Made by a program: the position numbers and the translations under genes
Part shown: positions 52,146 to 59,373 of the stretch, piece after piece
How positions within the stretch are numbered: position 1 is the first letter of the stretch
Layout: every line of letters starts with the position of its first letter
Source: Singulisphaera sp. GP187
GTDB taxonomy: Bacteria > Planctomycetota > GCA-002687715
Length of the DNA: 59,373 nt
NCBI GenBank assembly: GCA_945907755.1
Contig: CAMDTN010000012.1
Location: 1 to 59,373 of the forward strand
Direction of reading: 5' to 3'
The notes under the pieces: model-generated
The model's input: only the letters and a program-made list of their open reading frames with translations
Database searches by the model: none
Told to the model about the DNA's origin: nothing

Positions 52146-53383
52146 GCGCCCGCCTCGGTGCACAGACTCACGCGAACGCGCGCGGGGCGATACCTGTGCA
52201 TCTCGGTCACTTCCAGCTCGAGACCTGCATAGTTCACACGATCGCCCATCACCGGAACGCGATCCAGCAGCGCCATCATGATGCCGCCAACGCTTGCTGC
52301 ATTCTGGCGTCCAATGCCGCGGCGTCCAGTCAGCACATGCAACATGCTGAGACCCAGCACGCCATCGACGCTCCATTCACCAGGCCCGTTGTTCACGATC
52401 ATCGGGCGGTCGCGGTCGCCTTCATCCTGCATGTCACCCAGTACTGCGCGCTCAAGATCTGCGTGCGTAACTATGCCTGCAGTCCCGCCATATTCATCCA
52501 CCACTAACAACATGCGGCGACGCGCATCCACCAAGTGCGGCAACAACGCAGCAACGCGCGCGAGCTCTGGCACGATCCCCAACGGATGCACCAGCGTGTG
52601 CAGCGGCACATCGGGGCGCGCGCCAACCTCCTTGGCATCCAACCAGCCGTCAATGGCATCGAGATTGCCGCGATGCACCGGGAATTTGTTGTGCTGGCAA
52701 GCCGCCACGAGAGCGAAAAATGCACTGCGATCATGGCGCAAGTCGAACGCGGATAGCTGGACGCGCGGCACCATCACTTCGCTCACCGCCACTCGCGACA
52801 GCAGCAACACCGACTGCAATCGTTCGCGTTCATCAATGGCAATATGACCTGCTTCGGCGCTGAAATGCAGCAAGTCGTCAACTTCGGTGGCCGCAAGACC
52901 ACCTTCAGCGCGTCGCGGACCTGTGATCAAACGCAGCACCGCCGTAGCGATGAATGCAAGCACGCTGCGCAACGGCAACAGCACCGCGTCGATCAAGACC
53001 ACGGGCCACGCCACCAAGCCCGCTACGGCCACAGGACTGCGCACAGCGATCAGTTTGGGGGTCACTTCGCCGCACAAGATGACCAGCGCAACCGCCGAGG
53101 GGGCAACCAAATCGGCCAGCACATGGCTGCCGTCGCTGTGCAAGGTCGCTGCCAACACCGCGCCCAACGAGAACAACCCTAGGTTGGCGCACAGATTGCC
53201 GAGGAGCAGGCTGATGAGCACGCGAGATCTGCGTGCCAGCAACTTGCGCACCAACCCGCGCGACGCCGCCGCAGGGAGGCGCGCCACGTCGGCCGGGGTT
53301 AGCGAGAAAATGGCCGTCTCTGCGGCGGAACACAAGGCGGTGAAGCACAGCAGCGCCAACATGGTCAACAGCAGAGGCAGCAT
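52142..53383 (-). CDS. DUF21/CBS/CorC_HlyC membrane transporter (CNNM-like)
   Basis: A 413-residue protein: DUF21 transmembrane domain (about 1-170; ALCSAAETAIFSLTPADVARL, LCGEVTPKLIAVRSP), a CBS pair (about 195-310; VMVPRVQLSAFDLRHDRSAF, MLLVVDEYGGTAGIVTHADLERAVLGD) and a C-terminal CorC_HlyC domain (about 325-405; GEWSVDGVLGLSML). It would transport divalent cations, gated by nucleotide binding at the CBS domains. It starts 12 nt after the histidine kinase stop and overlaps its paralogue downstream. Confidence 0.9.
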   Translation of the reverse strand: MLPLLLTMLALLCFTALCSAAETAIFSLTPADVARLPAAASRGLVRKLLARRSRVLISLLLGNLCANLGLFSLGAVLAATLHSDGSHVLADLVAPSAVALVILCGEVTPKLIAVRSPVAVAGLVAWPVVLIDAVLLPLRSVLAFIATAVLRLITGPRRAEGGLAATEVDDLLHFSAEAGHIAIDERERLQSVLLLSRVAVSEVMVPRVQLSAFDLRHDRSAFFALVAACQHNKFPVHRGNLDAIDGWLDAKEVGARPDVPLHTLVHPLGIVPELARVAALLPHLVDARRRMLLVVDEYGGTAGIVTHADLERAVLGDMQDEGDRDRPMIVNNGPGEWSVDGVLGLSMLHVLTGRRGIGRQNAASVGGIMMALLDRVPVMGDRVNYAGLELEVTEMHRYRPARVRVSLCTEAGA

Positions 53384-53395
53384 GGGTGGCGGCGC

Positions 53396-54904
53396 CTAAG
53401 AGCGCCCTTGCAACTGTGGCAGGCGCAGCACGACGCGAGTCCCCTGCTGCGGTTCCGTATGCAACTCCACCGTGCCGCCCAACGCGGTCACAACGCTGTG
53501 CACCATGGCCAACCCAAGCCCCGTGCCTTCACCCGCAGGCTTGGTGGTGAAGAACATGTCGAAGGCGCGCGCAGCAACTTCAGGAGTCATGCCCGCACCA
53601 TCGTCGCGCACTTCAAGCAACACAAACCCGCTGTCCACCTTCAGCGTGATATGCACATTCCCGCCGACCGCGCAGGCGTCCACTGCGTTAATGACCAGAT
53701 TGAGCAGCACTTGGCCGATTTCGTTGGCTTCACCCAGCACGACAGGTTTGGCCTGATCATCTGCGTCCAAGTGCAACTCAACTTGGCGCCGGTCCGCACG
53801 GTGACGCACAAAGTCCAAGGTGCGCTGCGCTGCAATGCACAAGTCCACCGCCACTGGCGTGGCATGCCGCGGGGCCACTTCCAGCACCTTGCGCACGATG
53901 CCACCGATGCGCGTCACCCCTTCTTCGATCAGTTCCAAATACTGCAAGCGCTGTTCGCGAGTTAGGTCCGGGCGCTTCAAGCGCGTCGCTGCATTCAGCA
54001 CACCACCCAAGGGGTTATTGATTTCGTGCGCGATGCCCGCGGCGAGCGTGCCCGTGGCGGCAAGGCGCTGGGCCAAGAGCAATTCCCGATTTCGTCCTTC
54101 GAGTTCGGCTGTCTTCACAGCCACACGCGATTCCAATTCGTGGCGGTACTCGTGCAGCAGATCCAACATGCGATTGAAGTTGCGCGCGAGGCGCGCCATC
54201 TCGTCATCATCAGAACCCAGCACCTGCGCGCGCACCGCGGAATCTCCTGCGCTTGCCGAGCAAACCACTGCGTCCAGTTCTTCGATGGGTCGCAACACGC
54301 GCCGCGAAAGAAATGTCCACAGCGCGAGGAACAACAAGCCGAATGCCGGAAGCAGCACAAAGGCAACGGTTCGCACCGCAAAAGACGGTGCCAGTCCGTC
54401 GCCCAGCGCTGGTGCCATGCGCACGAAAAAACCGCCCCAGTCAGCACCGGCGCACTTGATCGGGCCAGCGAAATCCGAGCCTTCATGCACTGGCGCCCCG
54501 GCACGCAGCGACTCTTGCACCATGCTGATGGCCAAGCTGCGGTCCAACTCGTGATCGAACACATAACGCCGCCGCAAATTGTAGATGGTCCAAGGGCGCG
54601 CGCCGTTGCCGCAACGCACCAACACGACCTTGTCGGCGAGCTTGCGAAAGATGGCTTGGTCGAAGAAGGGAAGCGCTCGAATGGCCAACAGCGTGGCCAA
54701 CGGTGCGAGGTCGCGTGCAAACACGCTTTCCAAGTCCCCGGCAACGGTTTCCGCCAAGGCCCCAGCCAGAATGTCCGATGAACGCGCAGAGCGCTCGCGC
54801 TCCAGCGCACGCGCGCCTTCCTGCTCGACATACAGCAGCAGCCCGGCCGCAGCGACCAGGCTGGTGAGCAGAAAGACAAGCAGCGCCTTGCGCCGCAGTG
54901 ACAA
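53396..54904 (-). CDS. Membrane sensor histidine kinase
   Basis: A 502-residue protein: TM1 (about 8-26), an extracytoplasmic sensor domain (about 27-180), TM2 (about 182-205), a HAMP domain (about 206-262; [15 protein letters not shown]), a coiled coil, HisKA with [17 protein letters not shown] (His about 295) and HATPase ([33 protein letters not shown]). It would autophosphorylate on histidine. No response regulator is present in the window, so its partner is elsewhere. TTG start at 54904 with a perfect AGGAGG 8 nt upstream, inside the pilC stop region. It lies between pilC and two CBS transporters in the same operon. Confidence 0.9.
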   Translation of the reverse strand: MSLRRKALLVFLLTSLVAAAGLLLYVEQEGARALERERSARSSDILAGALAETVAGDLESVFARDLAPLATLLAIRALPFFDQAIFRKLADKVVLVRCGNGARPWTIYNLRRRYVFDHELDRSLAISMVQESLRAGAPVHEGSDFAGPIKCAGADWGGFFVRMAPALGDGLAPSFAVRTVAFVLLPAFGLLFLALWTFLSRRVLRPIEELDAVVCSASAGDSAVRAQVLGSDDDEMARLARNFNRMLDLLHEYRHELESRVAVKTAELEGRNRELLLAQRLAATGTLAAGIAHEINNPLGGVLNAATRLKRPDLTREQRLQYLELIEEGVTRIGGIVRKVLEVAPRHATPVAVDLCIAAQRTLDFVRHRADRRQVELHLDADDQAKPVVLGEANEIGQVLLNLVINAVDACAVGGNVHITLKVDSGFVLLEVRDDGAGMTPEVAARAFDMFFTTKPAGEGTGLGLAMVHSVVTALGGTVELHTEPQQGTRVVLRLPQLQGRS

Positions 54905-54916
54905 ATTCAGGTCCTC

Positions 54917-56050
54917 CTACTTGCCGATCATCTCCTGCAACTTCAGTAGCGGCAGGTACAAGGCCACCACGATGAAACCGACGATCACCGCCATGGTGAC
55001 GATGAGCAATGGTTCTAAGACTGCTGTCATGGCGGACACGCGCGCATCCACTTCCGCGTCGTTGTTGTCGGCGATCTTCATGAGCATGCGATCGAGTTCA
55101 CCGGTCTCTTCGCCCACATCAACCATGTTCACGACGATGTCATCGAAGAAACCCGATTCCGCCATGGGGCGCGCGATGGGCTCGCCTTCTTTCACCGCGG
55201 CTTTCACCGACTCCACCGCGTTGCGCACCACCACATTGCCGGCGGCGTCGCCCGTAATGTCCAGCGCTTGCATCAACGGCACGCCGCTGGCGCTAAGGGT
55301 CCCCAGCGTGCGCGCGAAACGCGCCACTTGAGAGCGCTGCATGACGCCGCCCACTAGCGGCAGGCGCAGTTTCGTGCGGTCGAGGAAGTGGCGTCCGGCA
55401 GGATTGCGCGTGAGCATCACCAGCCCGCCCCAAGCTGCTAAGGGAATCGCCAGCAACAAGTACCAGTGCTCGACCATCCAGCGCGAACTATCGATCAAGA
55501 AGCGAGTCATGCCTGGCAGCTCGCCGCGCAACTGTGCGAACGCATCTTCGAATTTCGGTACCACGAAGAGCATGATGAAGGTCACGATGGCGATGGCGAT
55601 CATCATCACCATCATGGGATAGATCATGGCGCCGCGCACACGGCGGCGCAGGGCTTCGGCCTTTTCCATGAAGCCCGCGAGGCGGTTGCAGATTGTGGTG
55701 AGCGCACCGGAAGCCTCGCCCGCGCGAATCATGTTCACATAGAGTTCGTCGAACACGCCGGGGTGCTTGGCCATGGACTCCGACAGGCTGCTGCCGGCTT
55801 CGACATCGGCGCATACGTCGCCCACCACCCGCTTCATTGGCCCGGGCTTCATCTGGTTTTCAAGCACCTTCAAACTGCGCAGCACGGGCAAGCCCGCGTC
55901 TTGCAGTGTGGCGAACTGCGTGGTGAAGAGCACCTTGGCTTTGCGCGCAACGCGGCCCGAAGCTCGCGGCCGCGGCGTGCTGGCGCCAAGCCCAGGCCCA
56001 GCAGATTTTTCAGCCAGTCGTTCGCGTCGTGCTTTCAACTTGTCAGACAT
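54917..56050 (-). CDS. pilC: Type IV pilus/type II secretion inner-membrane protein (PilC/GspF family)
   Basis: A 377-residue protein with two GspF domains: FTTQFATLQDAGLPVLRSLKVLE (about 41) and FARTLGTLSASGVPLMQALDI (about 240). Each is followed by membrane helices (about 145-170, 190-210, 345-370). It forms the inner-membrane platform of the pilus or pseudopilus motor. It starts 70 nt after pilB2. A TG at the N-terminal tail is basic. The gene name is by family; a T2SS gspF assignment is possible because pilins or secretins are not in the window. Confidence 0.9.
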   Translation of the reverse strand: MSDKLKARRERLAEKSAGPGLGASTPRPRASGRVARKAKVLFTTQFATLQDAGLPVLRSLKVLENQMKPGPMKRVVGDVCADVEAGSSLSESMAKHPGVFDELYVNMIRAGEASGALTTICNRLAGFMEKAEALRRRVRGAMIYPMMVMMIAIAIVTFIMLFVVPKFEDAFAQLRGELPGMTRFLIDSSRWMVEHWYLLLAIPLAAWGGLVMLTRNPAGRHFLDRTKLRLPLVGGVMQRSQVARFARTLGTLSASGVPLMQALDITGDAAGNVVVRNAVESVKAAVKEGEPIARPMAESGFFDDIVVNMVDVGEETGELDRMLMKIADNNDAEVDARVSAMTAVLEPLLIVTMAVIVGFIVVALYLPLLKLQEMIGK

Positions 56051-56120
56051 GCATCACCTCGCCCCATGCACCACGGCACCCCGCGGCATTGTGCGCGGCG
56101 CCGCTCTCAGGGTCAATTTG

Positions 56121-57803
56121 TCAGAATGTGGCCAAAGTTTCGCGCACCACTTCTTCAGCGGTGGTCTGGCCATCCATGATCGCAAACAAGCCACTGTCGC
56201 GCAGCGTGCGCATACCGCGCTCGCACGCCAACGCGCGGAAGCGCCCTAACGACGAACCTTCGACGATGGCCTGGGCCAACGCGTCGTCCATCACCAGCAT
56301 CTCAAACAGGGCCATGCGCCCTTTGAAACCAGTGCCGTTGCACTCGTCGCAGCCGCGGCCCGCCGCGAACTTGCGATCCTGCATGGTCTCGCGCGTCAGG
56401 CCCAACTCGTACAACACTTCATCCGGCGGCACGCTCCACTCGCGGCACTTCATGCAAATGCGGCGCACCAAACGCTGGGCCACAATCCCTTCGAGCGTGG
56501 CCGCAACCAAATACGGCTCCACACCAATATCGATCAGCCGCGTCACGGCTGACGGCGCGTCGTTGGTGTGCAGTGTGGTGAATACCAAGTGCCCGGTGAG
56601 TGCGGCTTCCACAGCAATCTGTGCCGTTTCTTTGTCGCGCACCTCTCCAACCAGAACTTTGTCTGGGTCTTGGCGCAGAATCGAACGCAAACACGCCGCG
56701 TAGGTGACGCCAATTTCTTCGTTCACCTGCACCTGCACGATGCCGTCCAAGTCGTATTCCACTGGGTCTTCCGTGGTGATGATCTTGATGCCTTCATCGT
56801 TCACGGCATTCAGTGCCGAATACAGCGTTGTGGTCTTGCCCGAGCCGGTGGGGCCCGTCACCAAGACAATGCCGTGCGGCCTGTCGATCAAGTCCTTCAG
56901 CAGCGACAAGTCTTCGGCGCGCAGCCCGAGGTTTTCTAAGTCGAGGCGCACCACGCTGCGGTCCAGAATGCGCATCACGCAAGATTCGCCGAACATGGTT
57001 GGCAGCGTGGACACACGAATGTCGACACTGCGTCCGCCCACCATGAGTTCGATGCGCCCGTCTTGCGGCAAACGCGTTTCCGCGATGTCCAGATTCGCAA
57101 GCACCTTGATGCGCGAGAGCAGCGCCACTGCAAGGTGCCGTGGCGGCGAGCGCAATTCGAAGAGCGTGCCGTCCACGCGATAGCGCACACGAAACTCTTC
57201 TTCGAAGGGCTCGAGGTGGATGTCGCTGGAGCGGTCGCGGATGGCCGCGACCAGAATGTGATTCAGCAAGCGCACCACCGGTGCCGATCGCGCGGCGGCG
57301 ACGGGGTCGTCGATGGAAGCCGAGCCAGCAGCCCCCAGACCATCCAAGAAGTCGTCGAGGTTTTCTTCTTTCGGGTGCAATCGCTTCAGCGCTGCGGCGA
57401 TGGCGGTGTCGGATGCCAGCGCGCCGTGCACTTCCAGCCCAGTCATGAAACCAATGTCGCTCAAGACCTGCGTGTTCAGTGGGTTGGCTAACGCCACATA
57501 CAGCACGCGGCCTTCCAGTTTCCACGGCACGCACTGGAACGCTTGCATTGTCGCAGCGTCCACCTTTGCAGCCGCTTCGGGCTGCACCGCCACCACTTCC
57601 AAATCCACCGCAGGCATTCCTGCTTGCTCGGCCAGCGCCAAGAGCAGCTGTTGGCGCGTGATCGTCCCCAACTCCACCAGCAATTCGCCGATCAGGCCGC
57701 CCTTCTCCGACTGCACTGCAAGCGCTTCTTGGACAGCCCCCAGACCGCAGGCTTTCATGTCCCGCAGAATCTGCCCGAGTAATCTTCGTTTGACTTCCGA
57801 CAT
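56121..57803 (-). CDS. pilB: Type IV pilus assembly ATPase (PilB/GspE family)
   Basis: A 560-residue ATPase with an N-terminal MshEN-type domain (1-145; LLGQILRDMKACGLGAVQEAL, LGTITRQQLLLALAEQAGMP), Walker A GPTGSGKTTTL (about 315-325), Walker B/Asp-box segment VLVGEVRDKETAQIA and His-box HLVFTTLHTND, and a zinc site ICMKCREW...GCDECNGTG in the C-terminal domain. It powers pilus or pseudopilus extension. It starts 5 nt after pilT. A second PilB-type ATPase gene lies upstream of pilT, so this one is paralogue 2. Confidence 0.93.
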   Translation of the reverse strand: MSEVKRRLLGQILRDMKACGLGAVQEALAVQSEKGGLIGELLVELGTITRQQLLLALAEQAGMPAVDLEVVAVQPEAAAKVDAATMQAFQCVPWKLEGRVLYVALANPLNTQVLSDIGFMTGLEVHGALASDTAIAAALKRLHPKEENLDDFLDGLGAAGSASIDDPVAAARSAPVVRLLNHILVAAIRDRSSDIHLEPFEEEFRVRYRVDGTLFELRSPPRHLAVALLSRIKVLANLDIAETRLPQDGRIELMVGGRSVDIRVSTLPTMFGESCVMRILDRSVVRLDLENLGLRAEDLSLLKDLIDRPHGIVLVTGPTGSGKTTTLYSALNAVNDEGIKIITTEDPVEYDLDGIVQVQVNEEIGVTYAACLRSILRQDPDKVLVGEVRDKETAQIAVEAALTGHLVFTTLHTNDAPSAVTRLIDIGVEPYLVAATLEGIVAQRLVRRICMKCREWSVPPDEVLYELGLTRETMQDRKFAAGRGCDECNGTGFKGRMALFEMLVMDDALAQAIVEGSSLGRFRALACERGMRTLRDSGLFAIMDGQTTAEEVVRETLATF

Positions 57804-57808
57804 TATTT

Positions 57809-58858
57809 TCAGCTCATGCGATTGCGCATTTCAGCGCGATCTTGTGCGTACTCCAACGCGGTTTCGGCTTCCAATTTGCCGTCGCGCCACAACTGCTGCA
57901 AGTGCTCGTCCAACAGAATCATGCCGCGCTTGCGCCCAGTTTGAATGTCGCTCGAAATCTTGAAGGTTTCCGCTTTGCGAATGTAGTTTTCGATTGCGGA
58001 TGTGTTGATCATGATTTCGAAGCCGGCCACTAAGCCACCGCCCTTGCGCGGCATCAGCACCTGCGAAATCACTGCCACGATCGACAGTGCTAACTGCGTG
58101 CGCACTTGTTCTTGCTGATCCTTGGGGAACGAATCGATGATGCGATCCACCGTGCGTGCGCTGCCCGTGGTGTGCAGCGTTCCGAACACCAAGTGACCAG
58201 TTTCCGCCGCCGTGATGGCGGTGCTGATGGTTTCGTGGTCGCGCATTTCCCCAAGCATGATCACATCCGGGTCTTGGCGCAGCACGCGCCTCATGGCTTC
58301 GCTGAAATCTGGAACATCGACGCCCACTTCGCGCTGCGTCACAATGCTCTTCTTGTGCGCGTGGTGGTACTCGATGGGGTCTTCGATGGTCACAATGTGC
58401 TTGTCGAAATTGACATTGATCTCATTGATGAGCGTGGCCAGCGTGGTGGTTTTCCCTGAACCCGTCGGCCCTGTCACCAAGATCAACCCGCGCTGGCGTG
58501 TGAGCAAGTCCTTGATGTGATCGGGCAAGCCCAGCTCTGGAAACGCGAGGATCTTCGATGGGATCCGACGCAGCACCAAAGCCTGCCCTCCTTTCTCGCG
58601 GAAGGCCGAACAGCGGAAGCGCGCTTCCGTGCCGTAGCTGATGGCGAAATCCGCTGAGCCGCGCCCATCAAGTTCGGCGCGTAATCGCTCGGGCAACACT
58701 TCGTCGACCAATTGCGCTGCGACCGCAGCATCGATCGCGTCCGCGGCCAAATCGCGCAGACGCCCGGCAACGCGCAGCACGGGCTTGCGCCCCACGCGCA
58801 CATGGATGTCACTGGCATCTTGGGTGACGCAGGCACGCATCAGTTCTTGCATGTTCAT
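57809..58858 (-). CDS. pilT: Twitching motility ATPase (PilT)
   Basis: A 349-residue retraction ATPase: an N-terminal PAS-like domain (about 1-100), Walker A GPTGSGKTTTLATL (about 126-140), the Asp box IVTIEDPIEYHH, Walker B IMLGEMRDHETISTAI, the His box HLVFGTLHTTGSA and C-terminal VISQVLMPRKGGG with a PilT-characteristic AIRNLI-like tail (here SAIENYIRKAETFKI). It depolymerises pili. ATG 58858 follows 4 nt after the upstream ATPase stop. It is shorter than the ORF extension to 58888. Confidence 0.93.
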   Translation of the reverse strand: MNMQELMRACVTQDASDIHVRVGRKPVLRVAGRLRDLAADAIDAAVAAQLVDEVLPERLRAELDGRGSADFAISYGTEARFRCSAFREKGGQALVLRRIPSKILAFPELGLPDHIKDLLTRQRGLILVTGPTGSGKTTTLATLINEINVNFDKHIVTIEDPIEYHHAHKKSIVTQREVGVDVPDFSEAMRRVLRQDPDVIMLGEMRDHETISTAITAAETGHLVFGTLHTTGSARTVDRIIDSFPKDQQEQVRTQLALSIVAVISQVLMPRKGGGLVAGFEIMINTSAIENYIRKAETFKISSDIQTGRKRGMILLDEHLQQLWRDGKLEAETALEYAQDRAEMRNRMS

Positions 58859-58862
58859 GGCA

Positions 58863-59373
58863 TCACTCCAGCGCGGCGGCAACGCCAACGCTCTCCTTCG
58901 AAAGGACGCGCAGCACTTCCTCTAACGAAGTCGTGCCCGCCAAGACTTTGCGCAGCGCGTCTTCGCGCAACGGCAGCATGCCGCCAGAAGTGCGCGCATG
59001 TTCGCGGATGCGCGCAGTAGATTCGCGATTGAACACGGCTTCACGCATATCCGGGGACATTTCGAGCATCTCGAAGATGCCCACCCGTCCCGAGTAGCCC
59101 GTGTTGCGGCAGTCGTCGCAGCCCGTGGCGGCCCAAACAGTGCGGCCTCCCAAGCGTGCGGGGGTGAGGCCGACGGCGGCCAGTTCCCCAGCATTGGGCT
59201 GGTGTTCACGTTTGCAGCGCGTGCACAATTTGCGCATCAGGCGCTGCGCCAGCACCGCCGCCACCGAGGACGACACCAAGAACGGCGCAACGCCCATGTC
59301 CACCAAACGCGTCAGGGCTGAAGGCGCATCGTTCGTGTGCAGCGTCGAGAACACCAAGTGCCCCGTCAGCGCT
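58863..59373 (-). CDS. Second PilB/GspE-type ATPase, C-terminal part (partial, runs off right edge)
   Basis: At least 169 residues, open to the right edge. It begins within the His box ([27 protein letters not shown]) and ends with the paired-cysteine zinc site (LCTRCKRE and [20 protein letters not shown]) and the C-terminal helical domain. It is a close paralogue of the PilB-type ATPase at 56121-57803. Together with PilT it heads the operon seen here. The N-terminus, Walker A and start lie outside the window. Confidence 0.9.
   Translation of the reverse strand, partial: ALTGHLVFSTLHTNDAPSALTRLVDMGVAPFLVSSSVAAVLAQRLMRKLCTRCKREHQPNAGELAAVGLTPARLGGRTVWAATGCDDCRNTGYSGRVGIFEMLEMSPDMREAVFNRESTARIREHARTSGGMLPLREDALRKVLAGTTSLEEVLRVLSKESVGVAAALE

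Noticed and set aside
1-59373. CRISPR array, insertion sequence or transposase
   Set aside because: No direct-repeat array with regular spacers and no transposase-like ORF or terminal inverted repeats were found; the short 21-bp and 8-bp tandems do not have spacer structure.

Overview
The window is a GC-rich bacterial chromosome segment with tightly packed genes. No database could be searched. The gene repertoire suggests Planctomycetota or a close relative, at moderate confidence. Supporting points are a two-gene NfeD set joined to floA, a dnaG-rpoD-zinc-ribbon operon, a single-chain (alpha2) glycyl-tRNA synthetase, a very large kinase hybrid, and many secreted proteins of unknown function.

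Left edge (1-690): the end of an integrated element. A minus-strand DUF5681-like gene runs off the window and a small ORF precedes it. The boundary is the 3' part of a tRNA-Ala(GGC) gene, a typical attachment site. 0.7-11.5 kb: a secreted alpha/alpha-toroid protein, rpmG, three tandem 21-bp palindromic repeats, the nfeD-nfeD-floA membrane microdomain operon, a Lol-type ABC exporter in the order permease-ATPase-permease, a HEAT-repeat protein and a small secreted protein. 11.5-22.7 kb: an 1800+ residue Ser/Thr kinase-ATPase-TPR-GAF-histidine kinase-receiver protein divergent from polA, then prs and a secreted protein with a degraded metalloprotease motif. 22.7-30.4 kb: an M14 carboxypeptidase, a bitopic membrane protein and an O-antigen-ligase/TPR protein, divergent from a kelch-repeat lipoprotein with a structured leader.

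30.6-43 kb: glyQS, then genes that suggest surface polysaccharide or peptide-conjugate metabolism (class I amidotransferase-like hydrolase, radical SAM/SPASM protein, GT4 and GT39-type transferases, heparinase II/III-like lyase), then rnpB. 41.7-47.2 kb: the minus-strand operon dnaG-rpoD-zinc ribbon-PaaK-like adenylating enzyme. 47.3-51.1 kb: two small membrane proteins and a translationally coupled OmpA-like lipoprotein/FGE-like/rsmA set. 51.2-59.4 kb: one long minus-strand operon with two PilB-type ATPases, PilT, PilC, a membrane histidine kinase and two CBS/DUF21 transporters.

A recurrent -10-like element (TATNNT, TAGAAT or TACTAT, often after GC or GG) lies 8-40 nt upstream of many starts. 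It suggests short-leader or leaderless transcripts driven by the RpoD encoded here, and it helped choose starts, notably for the giant kinase (GTG at 17048) and prs (TTG at 19995). No gene-free stretch exceeds about 300 bases. No CRISPR array, insertion sequence or rRNA was seen. I did not find a clearly new biological system. The strongest candidates for follow-up are the element boundary, the giant dual-kinase protein, the membrane-anchored HTH protein and the pilus-motor/kinase/CBS operon.
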